Shown here: positions 1-11,851 of the stretch, in pieces | Layout of the letters: the number at the start of each line of letters is the position of its first letter | Position numbering within the stretch: the stretch's first letter is position 1 | NCBI GenBank assembly: GCA_027482185.1 | Contig: JAIXWF010000007.1 | Span: 1-64,000 of the forward strand | Length of the DNA stretch: 64,000 bases | Source: Opitutaceae bacterium | Lineage (GTDB): Bacteria; Verrucomicrobiota; Verrucomicrobiia; Opitutales; Opitutaceae | Direction: 5' to 3' | The notes under the pieces: generated by a model | Seen by the model: the letters and a program-made list of their open reading frames with translations, nothing else | Told to the model about the DNA's origin: nothing | Databases searched by the model: none | Program-made: the position numbers and the translations under genes

Positions 1-582
1 GAAACCTTCGATGACCGTCTCGAACGGCTCGTGGTCTTCGCCTTCGCGCTTCTGGACGCCGAGGACGACGTCGCCGTACATCTGGATGAAGCGGCGGTAG
101 CAATCCCAGGCGAAGCGGGAATTCTTCGTGGCGGCCTCGAGGGCGAGGACGGTGTCGTCGTTCAGGCCGAGGTTGAGGATCGTGTCCATCATGCCCGGCA
201 TCGAGTCGCGGGCGCCGGAGCGGACGGCGACGAGAAGCGGCATGCCGGAGGTGGCGCCGAACTTCGTGCCCATGATCTTCTCCATGTTGGCGACGCCGGC
301 TTCCATCTGGGCCTGCAGGGAGGCCGGATAGGTGCGCTTGTTGGCGTAGTAGTAGGTGCAGACCTCGGTCGTGATCGTGAAGCCGGGGGGCACGGGCAGG
401 CCGATGCGGGTCATTTCGGCGAGGTTGGCGCCCTTGCCACCGAGGAGGGCCTTCATCGAACCGTCGCCATCGGCGCGACCGGCGCCCCAGGTGTAGACGT
501 ATTTCGTCGCCTTGGCGGCGGATTTGGAAGCGGAGGACTTGGCCTTCGCGGCGGGTTTCTTGGCTTTGGATTTTACGGCCAT
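1..582 (-). CDS. ppdK: pyruvate, phosphate dikinase, N-terminal part (runs off window)
   Basis: The minus-strand frame opens at an ATG at 582 and stays open to base 1, so only about 194 N-terminal residues are present and the C-terminus is outside the window. PPDK interconverts pyruvate, ATP and Pi with PEP, AMP and PPi. After a Lys/Ala-rich leader (about 25 residues) the sequence has the family start: YVYTWG, then [27 protein letters not shown] and later [20 protein letters not shown], all typical of the nucleotide-binding domain. The Lys/Ala-rich extension is unusual but lies in the same frame directly before the conserved core. It is divergent from tatC. The family is clear; PEP synthase is less likely because of the [14 protein letters not shown] segment. 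Confidence 0.95.
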   Translation of the reverse strand, partial: MAVKSKAKKPAAKAKSSASKSAAKATKYVYTWGAGRADGDGSMKALLGGKGANLAEMTRIGLPVPPGFTITTEVCTYYYANKRTYPASLQAQMEAGVANMEKIMGTKFGATSGMPLLVAVRSGARDSMPGMMDTILNLGLNDDTVLALEAATKNSRFAWDCYRRFIQMYGDVVLGVQKREGEDHEPFETVIEGF

Positions 583-788
583 GTGGAGGAGGTTTGTGCT
601 GGGAAAACGAACGGGCGCGCGGAAGCGCGAAAGGCGTGAGGCAATAGGGTGCCCGCCCTGCCTGTCAACGGTGCAGCGGCTCCGGGTGCGCAATGGGGCG
701 GAATCCGGCGCCGCCGCGACCGGCCGCGGCCCACATCGCGCTTCCGTTTTCGGAAAAACTTCCCACCATCCGACGCTCCACCCGTCCC

Positions 789-1613
789 GTGAGCCAAACG
801 AACCCATCTTCCGAAGAACCCAAGCTGACCGACGACCTGCCGCCGGCGCCCGAGCGGGAGAAACCGATGGGTTTTTGGGACCACTTGGAAGAGCTCCGCG
901 GCGTGATCGTGAAGAGCGTGATCGCGTTCGTGGTCGCGGCGGTGCTGATCGGCACGTTTATCAAGGAATTCAACGACGTGCTGCTGTGGCCGCTGCAGAC
1001 GGTGCAGAAGGATTATCCGGGGCTCGTGATCGAGCTCGGCACGCAGAAGGTCATGGAAGTCTTCAGCATGATCATCCAGATGTGCGTGCTGGGCGGTCTG
1101 GTGGTGGCGGCGCCGGCGATTCTCTACTTTGTGGGCCAATTCGTGGCCCCGGCGCTCACGGAAAAGGAAATGCGCGCGGTGCTGCCGATGTGCGTTTCGG
1201 CGCTGATCCTTTTCCTCGCGGGCGCGGCCTTCGGGTTTTTCCTGCTCATGCCCAAGACCATCCAGGTCGCGGTGGAGCTGAACCAGACCTTCAACCTCGC
1301 CCTGCGCTGGACCGCCGGCGACTACTACAGCACGCTTTCCTGGCTGGTGCTCGGGGTCGGCGCGGCCTTCGAATTTCCGCTCATCATCGTGCTGTTGGTC
1401 TGGCTCGGTATCATGTCGACGGCCTTCCTGCGCAAGTACCGGCGCCATGCCATCGTGGCGATCTTCGTGCTGGCGGCGATCATCACGCCGACGCCCGATC
1501 CGGTCACGCAGACGATCTTCGCGATCCCGCTCTACGCGCTCTTCGAGATCTCGATTCTGGCGTCCGCCCGCATCGAAAAGAAACGCCAAGGGGCAACCCG
1601 CTTCGGCAACTGA
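789..1613 (+). CDS. tatC: Sec-independent protein translocase TatC
   Basis: TatC is the multi-spanning receptor of the twin-arginine translocase in the inner membrane. The hallmark [11 protein letters not shown] segment, several membrane helices and the loop ending in a TPTPDPVTQ stretch are all visible. The start is uncertain. The frame is open from an ATG at 693, a GTG at 789 gives a 26-residue Pro/Glu-rich leader, and an ATG at 867 (directly at MGFWDHL) has a GGGAG about 8 nt upstream. I use 789 because the acidic leader looks coded. No tatA/tatB lies beside it. At least one Tat-type cargo (start 14205) is in this window. Confidence 0.95.
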   Translation: MSQTNPSSEEPKLTDDLPPAPEREKPMGFWDHLEELRGVIVKSVIAFVVAAVLIGTFIKEFNDVLLWPLQTVQKDYPGLVIELGTQKVMEVFSMIIQMCVLGGLVVAAPAILYFVGQFVAPALTEKEMRAVLPMCVSALILFLAGAAFGFFLLMPKTIQVAVELNQTFNLALRWTAGDYYSTLSWLVLGVGAAFEFPLIIVLLVWLGIMSTAFLRKYRRHAIVAIFVLAAIITPTPDPVTQTIFAIPLYALFEISILASARIEKKRQGATRFGN

Positions 1614-1638
1614 GCCGGGAATCCGCCGGCCGGGCCGG

Positions 1639-1680
1639 GTCGACCTCGGGATGCGGGCTCCGCCCGCTTGCGGGGTCGAC
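1639..1680. repeat. imperfect inverted repeat downstream of tatC
   Basis: GTCGACCTCGGG...GCGGGGTCGAC flanks a short GC-rich core (ATGCGGGCTCCGCCCGC). The two halves pair imperfectly. It starts about 25 bp after the tatC stop and could act as a terminator or be a palindromic repeat unit; there is no clear T-run. The remaining ~200 bp up to 1880 show no gene. Confidence 0.4.
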
Positions 1681-1881
1681 GTTGCGGCCGGCGCCGGTGA
1701 CTGCAGCCCTGCGCGATGACGACGCGGCCCGGCGGCAGGCGTCCGGCTTCACGCTTCCGTTCGAGGATCACGATAGGCCGGCCGATCGGCCTGGGCGGCG
1801 GTCCGGCGCAAAGTAACCTGTTGGTTTGCTTTGCCCGAAGAGGAAGAAGGCGCGGCCGGGATTGAACGGGGCGCGGGGGCG

Positions 1882-1911
1882 CAAAAAAACCGGGGTCGGA
1901 CGACCCCGGTT
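1882..1911 (-). terminator. rho-independent terminator of the lipoprotein gene
   Basis: Perfect 11-bp arms AACCGGGGTCG (1888-1898) and CGACCCCGGTT (1901-1911) around a 2-nt centre. On the minus strand the stem runs into a T tract (the A run at 1883-1889). It lies 35 bp after the stop of the minus-strand lipoprotein gene. Confidence 0.9.
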
Positions 1912-1945
1912 CGAAAGTGAAACGACCGGCGGAACCGGCGGGCGG

Positions 1946-2695
1946 TCACATGCCTTTCTTCACGAAGGCGATGTCGCTGTGCGTATCCTTGATCCGGATG
2001 CTCTTCTGGCCCTGCGTGTCTTTGCCGATGTAGTCGATGCTGGCGGCGACGAGGACGGGTAGCGTTTTGCGGACGTCGCGGCTTTCGCCTTCGCTGGTGA
2101 CGTCGACGGTCCAGATTTCGGTCTGCGGCCGGCCTTCCGTCTGTTCCTTGTTCTCCTTGGCGGAGAGCTTGAGGTACTTTTCGTAGACCGTGACCGTGAT
2201 CTGGTACTCGCGGAAACCGGCGAACTCCGTCGTGGGCGGGTCCTGTACCGTGATCGTCTGGTAGATCGGACGGCCCTGGGAGTCGGTGCCGACCTGCACG
2301 CGCTCGGTGCGGACCTGGCCCGGCAACGTGATGTAGACGGGCTCGGACACCGTTTCGCGCCGCATTTGCGGGGGGCCGATGCCGTAGTCGAGATCGACGA
2401 CCATGTCGGCCTTCACATTGGGCGGAGCCTCGAACATCCCCTTGCCGGAGAGCGCGGTCTTCACCATGCCGGCGGCTTCCTGGTAGCGCAACGAGTCGTC
2501 GGCCACGAGGGGGTTCTTGTTCTTGATCTGGTAGGAGATCGCGTTTTCCGCGGCGGGTTTCGCGATCGAATCGACCTTGAGGTTGTGGGTCGTGGCGCAG
2601 CCGGAAAACAACACGACGGCGGCCGCGAGGGACAGGAGCCGGGCCGGAACGCGCGCGCTGGCCGGGTTCGAACCCGATGGGTGATCGGCATTCAT
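1946..2695 (-). CDS. predicted outer-membrane lipoprotein, function unknown
   Basis: About 249 residues. From the ATG at 2695 an N-region is followed by a hydrophobic stretch and a lipobox LFSGC near residue 30, so the mature protein should start at Cys and be lipidated. The rest is soluble and beta-rich, with segments such as VDLDYGIGPPQ and a TEIWTVDV stretch near the C-terminus. I do not recognise a named family. The longer frame upstream of 2695 has Pro/Arg-rich non-coding character, so the internal ATG is preferred. A strong terminator follows. It stands alone between two terminators, suggesting a monocistronic transcript. Confidence 0.85.
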   Translation of the reverse strand: MNADHPSGSNPASARVPARLLSLAAAVVLFSGCATTHNLKVDSIAKPAAENAISYQIKNKNPLVADDSLRYQEAAGMVKTALSGKGMFEAPPNVKADMVVDLDYGIGPPQMRRETVSEPVYITLPGQVRTERVQVGTDSQGRPIYQTITVQDPPTTEFAGFREYQITVTVYEKYLKLSAKENKEQTEGRPQTEIWTVDVTSEGESRDVRKTLPVLVAASIDYIGKDTQGQKSIRIKDTHSDIAFVKKGM

Positions 2696-2794
2696 GGGTG
2701 GGAAACGGAACGGCGCGCACCATGGACACATCTTCCGCCGGGCGCAAGCGGGAGCGGGTAACGGTCCGGCAGGAATCCGCCGGGTTCGGCGCAC

Positions 2795-2821
2795 AAAAAA
2801 CCCGGAGCGGGCGGCTCCGGG
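2795..2821 (-). terminator. rho-independent terminator after the 79-aa membrane protein gene
   Basis: CCCGGAGC (2801-2808) pairs with GCTCCGGG (2814-2821) over a 5-nt loop. On the minus strand it is followed by a T run (AAAAAA at 2795-2800). It sits 29 bp after the stop at 2850. Confidence 0.9.
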
Positions 2822-2849
2822 TCGGGAAATCGGGAAGTCTTGTCCGGTT

Positions 2850-3089
2850 TTACTTCCGGCGATCCGCGAGTTGGGCGCGGAGGACGACGCGGAACATCTG
2901 GATGCAAAGCCAGAACACGCCGGTCATGCAGGCGGCGGTCAAACCGCCCCAGAGCATGATCATGTTTTTGTCGCTCGAGGGCACATGCGGGCTCACCCAC
3001 AGGTAGAGACCGATGAAAAATCCGATGCAAAGGATGGCATCGACGACGAGGCTGGCGGGAGTGGTGAACTTCTGTTCCGGCTGCGACAT
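2850..3089 (-). CDS. small two-helix membrane protein, unknown
   Basis: 79 residues with two hydrophobic segments: about residues 13-32 (LVVDAILCIGFFIGLYLW) and about 43-66 (MIMLWGGLTAACMTGVFW), a charged N-terminus and an RRK tail. The ATG at 3089 follows a purine-rich stretch. It lies 79 bp downstream of the M24 peptidase gene on the same strand and is closed by its own terminator, so it may be the last gene of that transcript. No enzymatic motif is visible. It is credible because of the well-formed helices and the terminator. Confidence 0.75.
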   Translation of the reverse strand: MSQPEQKFTTPASLVVDAILCIGFFIGLYLWVSPHVPSSDKNMIMLWGGLTAACMTGVFWLCIQMFRVVLRAQLADRRK

Positions 3090-3168
3090 AAAGGGAAAAG
3101 GAGAGGGGTTTCGGCCGGCTTGTCCACGGAAAATTCCGGGGGCGCCGCGGCCGGAACGCCGTCCGAAC

Positions 3169-4458
3169 TCAGCCCGCCAAGGTCTTAGGGATGGCGGCCG
3201 TCAGGACTTCCGGTCCGGCGGCGGTGACGAGCACGTTGTCCTCGATCCGGACGCCGCCGAGGTGGAGGCATTGGTCGACGAGGGGCCAATTGACGGCGTC
3301 GCGGAAACGTTGGCGGCGGACCGGATCGGTGAGCAGGGGCGGGATGAAGTAGAGGCCGGGCTCGACGGTCACGACGTAACCCTCGGCCAGCGGCAAATCC
3401 ATGCGCAGGGTCCTGAGGCAGGCGCGCGGATCCTTGCTGCGACCGGGCGCGAGGCCGCTGCCGTCGCGCACGCCGAGACCGACCATGTGGCCGAGGCCGT
3501 GCGGGAAAAAGAGGGTGTGGGCTTCCTGTTCGACCAACGCCTCGGGTCGGCCGCGCATCACGCCCATCGCAACAAGGCCGGCCAAGAGTTCCGCCGCGGC
3601 CGCGAGATGGATTGCGGTCCATTCCGCGCCGACCACGCAGCGGGTGATCGCCTTTTCCTCCGCGGCCAACACGACGGCGTAGAGGTCGCGCTGAAAGGCG
3701 GTTGGCCGGCCCGCGACATAGGTGCGGGTGACGTCGGTCACATAGCGGTCGATCTCGGCCCCGGCGTCGACCAGCACGAATTCCCCGGCACCGACCGGAC
3801 GGGCCGACGGTTCGAAATGCAGCACGGCGGAATTGGGGCCGCCGCCGACAATGGTCCCGTAGCCGGTACGCGTGCCGCCGGCCCGGAAAAACTCGGCCTC
3901 GAGCTCGATCTGGAGCGCGCGTTCCGTGACGCCCGGCCGGATCAGATCCGGCAAGCGCGCATAGCCGGCGGCGGTGGCGGCGGCGCCGCGTCGGAGGAGC
4001 GCAATTTCGGCGGCATCCTTCGGCCGGCGCAGGTGCTTGAAATGGAGGCGGACGTTCTCGGTGGTCGCCGCATCCGGCTCGATTCCCGCGACCGGGGCGC
4101 CCAGCCCCGCGACCCCGCGGCCGCGCCGCGCCTCGAGCCAGCGAGCAAACTCTTCCTTCGGCGTGCCCGGCCAAGGCTGGCGGCCTTCCCAAACGCGCTC
4201 GCCTTCCGTCACCGGCGGCACGAACGACACCCAGCCCGCTTCCGCGCCGTCGCGCGGGTCGAAGGCCATCACGGCGCCCGGCGCCTCGAGTCCCGTCAGG
4301 TAGAAGTAATCCGCGTGCGCACGAAACGGATACGTTTGGTCGCTGCCTTCGGGCAGCGGTACGGGTTCGCCGGCGCCGACCACCAAAATGCGGTCGTCCA
4401 GCGGAAGGGCGGAACCGAGTCGGCGGAGACGGGCGGCGGGCAACGGCGTGGCGTTCAC
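3169..4458 (-). CDS. M24B-family Xaa-Pro aminopeptidase
   Basis: 429 residues. The N-terminal domain (about 1-165) has the creatinase-like Y-F-Y-L-T-G segment of aminopeptidase P, followed by the pita-bread catalytic domain. Metal ligands are visible: Asp in VLVDAGAEIDRYVTDVTRTY (two Asp), His in HGLGHMVGLGVRD, Glu in VEPGLYF and Glu in GGVRIEDNVLV. This set supports a cytosolic dinuclear metal peptidase that removes N-terminal residues before proline. It lies 96 bp after the GH95 gene on the same strand. Prolidase is the main alternative; the N-terminal domain favours aminopeptidase P. Confidence 0.92.
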   Translation of the reverse strand: MNATPLPAARLRRLGSALPLDDRILVVGAGEPVPLPEGSDQTYPFRAHADYFYLTGLEAPGAVMAFDPRDGAEAGWVSFVPPVTEGERVWEGRQPWPGTPKEEFARWLEARRGRGVAGLGAPVAGIEPDAATTENVRLHFKHLRRPKDAAEIALLRRGAAATAAGYARLPDLIRPGVTERALQIELEAEFFRAGGTRTGYGTIVGGGPNSAVLHFEPSARPVGAGEFVLVDAGAEIDRYVTDVTRTYVAGRPTAFQRDLYAVVLAAEEKAITRCVVGAEWTAIHLAAAAELLAGLVAMGVMRGRPEALVEQEAHTLFFPHGLGHMVGLGVRDGSGLAPGRSKDPRACLRTLRMDLPLAEGYVVTVEPGLYFIPPLLTDPVRRQRFRDAVNWPLVDQCLHLGGVRIEDNVLVTAAGPEVLTAAIPKTLAG

Positions 4459-4554
4459 GACGGCACGCTGGGGGCGACCGGCGCCGCGGCAAGGCGGAAG
4501 CCGGCTTAGCCGGGCCGAAAACCGGGAGCCGAACGGCCGCTCCGCCGGCGCGGA

Positions 4555-7203
<2,649 letters not shown>

Positions 7204-7264
7204 GGGGCGCCCAAACCGAAGCCGCGAAGCACCGCGGAGTCCAGCGCCTGACCTCGAAACCGCT

Positions 7265-9916
7265 TCAGCTCCCGACGGGCACGGCGCCGACGGGAGCGAC
7301 TTGCTCGAAGCGAATCACGGGCCGGTTTTGCGCGCGCGATTCCGGCAGCAGCACGGCGAAGGTGACTTCCCAGTCGTTGGCATCCGCGCCGTCGACGAGG
7401 ACCTGCGCCACCGTCCAGAGGGCGGCGTGGGTATCCTCGGCCGCCGGCCAATGCGTGTGCTTGGCCGAGCGGCCTTCGGGGTCGAGGCGGAAGCGGCCGC
7501 GGTCGGCGAAGTAGGCGGTGAACGCCGTCTCGAGCCGGCGTGCCTCGGGGGAGAGCGGGACGTTCTCCACGCCGCCGCCGCCGGTGTCGCCGGTGGCCAG
7601 ACGGACCGCGGCGCCCTCCCAGTCGCGGGCGGCGATGTCCTGCAGGAAACCGAAGATCGCGGTGCGCACGAGGCGGCGGAAGGAGGCGGTGTCGCGGGTG
7701 ACGTCGTAGCTGGCCGGGCGCGCGGGCTTGTCGGCGGCATCGGAGGCGACGACGAAGTCGGGATTGCGCAGCCGTTCCCATTCCTCGAGCAGGCTGGAGT
7801 CGATGCCGCGGATGAGCTCGCGGAAGTAGTCCTCCATCTCGACGACGGCCTCGGTCTTGGCGGCGGCCGGCACGGTCTGCGCGAGCACTTTCCAGACCTG
7901 GGAAAGGTGGCGCAGCAGCAGGCCTTCGGAACGCTGCAGCCCGTAGTCGCGGATGTAGTCGGCGAAGGAGAGGTAGCGCTCGAACATCTCGCGCGCGATG
8001 GACTTGGGCCGGACGTTTTCCTGGTCGACCCACGGGTGCGCGGCGGCGAAAGCGTTGAAGGTATCGTAGAGGAATTCGCGCAACGGCTTCGGGTGCTCGA
8101 TCTGCTCGAGTTTCTCCATGCGTTCCTCGTAGGGCACGCCGGCGGCGCGCAGTTCCTCGACCTTGTCGCCCTTCAGTTTGTCGACCTGCCGGCGGAGGAT
8201 CGCGTCCGGATCCTCGACGATGGCTTCGCAGAGCGTGAGCACGTCGAAGGGATAATCGGGCGACTCGCGGTCGAGCTGCGGCAGCGTGTCGATCAGGTAG
8301 AGCGACAGCGCCTGGTGCAGGGAGAAATCGTCCTGCAGCTCGACGTTCACGCGCAACTTGGCCGGGGCGGCGAGAGCGGCCGGAGCGGCGTCCGCCGGAC
8401 GCAGGGCGCGCGGCAGAATCTCGACGATTTTGCGATCTACGAGGGCGCGGAAGAGTTGCCAGGCGCGGCGGCGCAGGGCGCGTTTCTTGTGGTCGGTCTC
8501 GTGGCAGTCGCGGATCAGTTGCCGGATGGCGCCGCAGCCGTCGCCGTCGCGGCCGAGCATGAGCAGGAGCATGCCGTGGGAAACGTCGAAGCGGGAAACG
8601 AGTTCCTCGGCCGGCGCCGTGCGGAGGCGCTCGAAAGTCTTGGTGTCCCAGCCGACGGAACCCTCGGGCGCCTTGGCTTTGGCGGCGGGTTTCTTTTTCC
8701 CGGGCTGGGCCGCGGCCTTCTCGTCGGCGCGCTTGTTCTCGATCACGTGCTCGGGGGCCTGGACGATGACGTAGCCCTTGTCGTCGTAGCCCTTGCGGCC
8801 GGCGCGGCCGGAAATTTGGCGAAAGTCGCGCACGCTGAGGATCGCGGCCTTTTTGCCGTCGTATTTCCAGAGCTGCGTGAACACGACGGTGCGGATGGGG
8901 ACATTGATGCCGACGCCGAGCGTGTCCGTGCCGCAGATGAGTTTGAGCAGGCCTTTTTGCGCGAGCTGCTCGACGAGAATGCGGTACTTCGGCAACAGGC
9001 CGGCGTGGTGCACCCCGATGCCGTGGCGGAGCCAGCGGCGCATTTCCTTGCCGTAGGGGCTGTTGAAGCGGACGCCCTCTAGGGCATCCTGCAGCGCGGA
9101 TTTTTCCTCCTTCGAACAGACATTCAGGCTCATCAACGCCTGGGCCGCTTCGCTGGCGGACCGCTGTGTGAAGTACACAAGGTAGACCGGCGCGCGTTTG
9201 AGGTTGAGCAATTCGGCGATGCGCTCGGTCAGCGGCGTCTCGCTGTATTCGAATTCCAAGGGCACGGGTCGGCGGTCGCTGCGGACCGTGAGACTCGGCG
9301 CGCCGGTAAGGCGGGTGAGCTCGCGTTCGAAGAATTCCGTGGCGCCGAGCGTCGCCGACATGAGCAGGAAACGCGACTGCGGCATCGTCAGCAGCGGCAC
9401 CTGCCACGCGTAGCCGCGCTCGGCGTCCGAGTAGTAGTGGAACTCGTCCATGATGACCGCGCCGATGTCGCTGCGGTCGCCGCGGTGCAGCGCGAGGTTG
9501 GCGAGGATCTCGGCCGTGCAGCAGAGGACGGGGGCGCCGGGGTTTACCGAGGCGTCGCCGGTCATCATGCCGACATTTTCGGGCCCGAAGTCGCGGCAGA
9601 GGGACAGAAATTTTTCGTTCACCAGCGCCTTGATCGGGCAGGTGTAGACCGAGCGTTGGCCGGCGCAGAGGGCCTGGAAATGGAAAGCGGCGGCGACGAG
9701 GGATTTGCCGGAGCCGGTCGGGGTGTTGAGGACGACGTTCTTGCCGCCGAGCAATTCGAGAATCGCCTCTTCCTGCTCGGGATAGAGTTCCAGATTGCGG
9801 GCGGCGATGACCTCGAGGAACCGCGCGAGGACGGCGTCGGCGTCCGGCCGCGATCCGTCCGCGGCGAAGAAGGGCGCCAACGGGGCGGCGGAGGGAGCGG
9901 ACGGCGACGGCGACAT
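7265..9916 (-). CDS. Ski2-like DEAD/DEAH RNA helicase with DUF3516-type C-terminus
   Basis: 883 residues. Superfamily 2 motifs in order: motif I TPTGSGKS (about residue 61), TCPIKALV, motif II DEFHY (about 151), motif III SATLG, then [21 protein letters not shown] and [10 protein letters not shown] (motif VI). A Lys/Ala-rich insert ([14 protein letters not shown]) precedes a long helical C-terminal region, the pattern of helicase proteins carrying DUF3516. The N-terminal 20 residues are Pro/Ala-rich. Probable role: ATP-dependent RNA remodelling or decay. The ATG at 9916 is divergent from the receiver-HDOD gene, with about 200 bp between them. Confidence 0.9.
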   Translation of the reverse strand: MSPSPSAPSAAPLAPFFAADGSRPDADAVLARFLEVIAARNLELYPEQEEAILELLGGKNVVLNTPTGSGKSLVAAAFHFQALCAGQRSVYTCPIKALVNEKFLSLCRDFGPENVGMMTGDASVNPGAPVLCCTAEILANLALHRGDRSDIGAVIMDEFHYYSDAERGYAWQVPLLTMPQSRFLLMSATLGATEFFERELTRLTGAPSLTVRSDRRPVPLEFEYSETPLTERIAELLNLKRAPVYLVYFTQRSASEAAQALMSLNVCSKEEKSALQDALEGVRFNSPYGKEMRRWLRHGIGVHHAGLLPKYRILVEQLAQKGLLKLICGTDTLGVGINVPIRTVVFTQLWKYDGKKAAILSVRDFRQISGRAGRKGYDDKGYVIVQAPEHVIENKRADEKAAAQPGKKKPAAKAKAPEGSVGWDTKTFERLRTAPAEELVSRFDVSHGMLLLMLGRDGDGCGAIRQLIRDCHETDHKKRALRRRAWQLFRALVDRKIVEILPRALRPADAAPAALAAPAKLRVNVELQDDFSLHQALSLYLIDTLPQLDRESPDYPFDVLTLCEAIVEDPDAILRRQVDKLKGDKVEELRAAGVPYEERMEKLEQIEHPKPLREFLYDTFNAFAAAHPWVDQENVRPKSIAREMFERYLSFADYIRDYGLQRSEGLLLRHLSQVWKVLAQTVPAAAKTEAVVEMEDYFRELIRGIDSSLLEEWERLRNPDFVVASDAADKPARPASYDVTRDTASFRRLVRTAIFGFLQDIAARDWEGAAVRLATGDTGGGGVENVPLSPEARRLETAFTAYFADRGRFRLDPEGRSAKHTHWPAAEDTHAALWTVAQVLVDGADANDWEVTFAVLLPESRAQNRPVIRFEQVAPVGAVPVGS

Positions 9917-10123
9917 GCGGCCCCAAGGGCGCAGTGGCGGCGAAGGGAGTCAAACCCGCGTGCAGGGAGCGCGGGAATCCGGCGTCCCGGGCGACGGGAC
10001 CGGGCGGACGGGAGGGTCGGCCTTACTTGCCTATATCGGCACGGCGGCGCTCAGGTTTAGGTTCAGCGGCACCGCTTCGGGGCCGATAAACGGGGAAACC
10101 GGCGTGCCGCCGGGTACCCCGCC

Positions 10124-11851
10124 ATGGCCAACGTACTTCTCCTCGACGACAGCGACCTTGCCAGCCGCGCGCTGCGGGGGATTTTGGCCCGCGGAAACCA
10201 CAACTGTTTTGTCGCCCCGAATTCTTCCGAGGCCTGGCGCATGCTGCGCGAGGGCGTCGTCTTCGATCTGGTGATCATGGAAATGCGGTTGCCGGAAAAC
10301 GCGGGGCCGGCGTTCCTGCAGCGGCTGCGCGACGACTGCTTCTGGCGCGTGCTGCCGGTGCTCGTCTACACGCAGGACGACGATGCGCGGCACGTGAAGC
10401 GGGCGCTGGAGTTGAAGGTGCAAAACTACCTGCACAAACCCTACGACGCCCGCACGGTTTACGAGGAAGTCGCCAAGGCGCTGCAGAACCCGTGGCGCAA
10501 TTTGCTGTTCGAGGAACCGAAGTCGTTCTGCCGGCTGGTGGGCATCACGGCGGAGCAGCTGGGGCAGCAGCGGCGGGAGGTCATGGTGGCCTATTCGGAG
10601 GCGGCGCAGCTTTACCCGACCTGGGCCCAGGCGCGGCAAAACAAGATCGTCTTCGCCAAGATCAACGAACTCGCGGACACGGCCGAGGCCGCCGGGGTCT
10701 GGGCGGGCGTCGACTACCTGCGCGACCTGCAGGCGCAGGCCCTGGCCGGCAACTGGAGCGTGTTCGCGCAAAGCGGCGAGGTGCTCGAGTTCGCGAGCCG
10801 GCTGATCTTCTGCCAGCTGAACCCGTCGTACACGCCGGATTGCCTCTGCACCGAGGCGCAGCTCGAGGAGGCGCGGGAGGCGCGCGAACGCGAGCGCTGG
10901 GCGCACGTCGATCTCTCCGCCGGCCCGGTGCTGGACCGCGCCGTGATCGAACAGCAGATCGCGGCGCTCGGCACCTGTCCCGTGATCGATACCGCGGCGG
11001 CTGCTTTTCAGATGATGGCCGACGGCAAGGCCACGAGCCTGAGCCCGGTCATGGACCTCGTCGCGAGCGATCCCGGGCTGTGCGCGCAGGTGCTCGTCGC
11101 CGCCGGCCACGTGAAGCACGACGAGATGACGGCGATCGAGGACGCCCGCGCGGCCGCGAGCCTGCTCGGGGAGATGCGGCTGCACCAACTGGCGAAATCG
11201 CTGCCGACCGCCCTGGAACGCCACCTGAACCTGCCGCCGCTCAACTGGGCCGGCTACTGGACGTTCCAGGTCGCGGTCGGACGCACGGCGCAGTTCATCT
11301 GTTCGTATCTGGAATTCGACTACCTGAAGGGCACGGCCTACACCGCCGGCCTCATCCACGACGTCGGCCGCCTTTTCCTCCTGCACCTGCACCCGTTCGG
11401 CCTGCAGGCGATGCTCCAGGAAGCGCGCCGGCTGAAGGTGCCGCTGTCGGAGATCGAACCGCGTTTCTTCGGCGGCACCAGTCGCGATCTCGGGGCGCAT
11501 TTCGCCGCCTTCGCGGGGCTGCCGCCGGCCTATGCCGACGTGATCCGCTATATCGAGGCCCCCGAAACGGCGCCCGACCACCATGACTTGGTCGCGATCG
11601 TCTCGCTCGCGCGGCACATCTGCCTGCACGCGCACGTGGGCAACTCAGGGGAGGCGATCTCCACGGCCCATGTGTCCATCGCGAGCACGCGGGCCTGGAC
11701 GGTGCTCGGGACGCGCACGTTCCCGAGCTTCGATCTGCGCAAGTTCGAGGTCCAGTCGCACGCGTTCTGCCTGACGCTCAAGAGCGAACTGAGCGGCCAC
11801 ACCGGCGACCGGCGGCCCTCCCACGCGCAGCGGGCGGCGGAACTCGTCTAG
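10124..11851 (+). CDS. receiver-like domain with Glu at the phosphosite, fused to HDOD
   Basis: 575 residues. Residues 1-125 form a receiver domain: acidic pair D8/D9 in VLLLDDSD, a Thr in LVYTQDD and the Lys in YLHKPYD. The phosphoacceptor position reads VIMEMRLPE, so Glu53 (codon 10280-10282, GAA) replaces Asp. A helical linker (about 130-265) leads to an HDOD domain (about 275-480), with LGTCPVIDTAA, a helical array and the LIHDVGRLFLL HD-type motif. HDOD output domains occur in bacterial signalling proteins. The Glu suggests a constitutively active-like or non-phosphorylated receiver. The TAG stop shares a CTAG with the convergent DUF3300 gene. Confidence 0.9.
   Translation: MANVLLLDDSDLASRALRGILARGNHNCFVAPNSSEAWRMLREGVVFDLVIMEMRLPENAGPAFLQRLRDDCFWRVLPVLVYTQDDDARHVKRALELKVQNYLHKPYDARTVYEEVAKALQNPWRNLLFEEPKSFCRLVGITAEQLGQQRREVMVAYSEAAQLYPTWAQARQNKIVFAKINELADTAEAAGVWAGVDYLRDLQAQALAGNWSVFAQSGEVLEFASRLIFCQLNPSYTPDCLCTEAQLEEAREARERERWAHVDLSAGPVLDRAVIEQQIAALGTCPVIDTAAAAFQMMADGKATSLSPVMDLVASDPGLCAQVLVAAGHVKHDEMTAIEDARAAASLLGEMRLHQLAKSLPTALERHLNLPPLNWAGYWTFQVAVGRTAQFICSYLEFDYLKGTAYTAGLIHDVGRLFLLHLHPFGLQAMLQEARRLKVPLSEIEPRFFGGTSRDLGAHFAAFAGLPPAYADVIRYIEAPETAPDHHDLVAIVSLARHICLHAHVGNSGEAISTAHVSIASTRAWTVLGTRTFPSFDLRKFEVQSHAFCLTLKSELSGHTGDRRPSHAQRAAELV

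Noticed and set aside
31-639. Plus-strand frame opposite ppdK
   Set aside because: It mirrors the minus-strand PPDK in another frame, is Gly/Ala/Arg-rich and has no motif.
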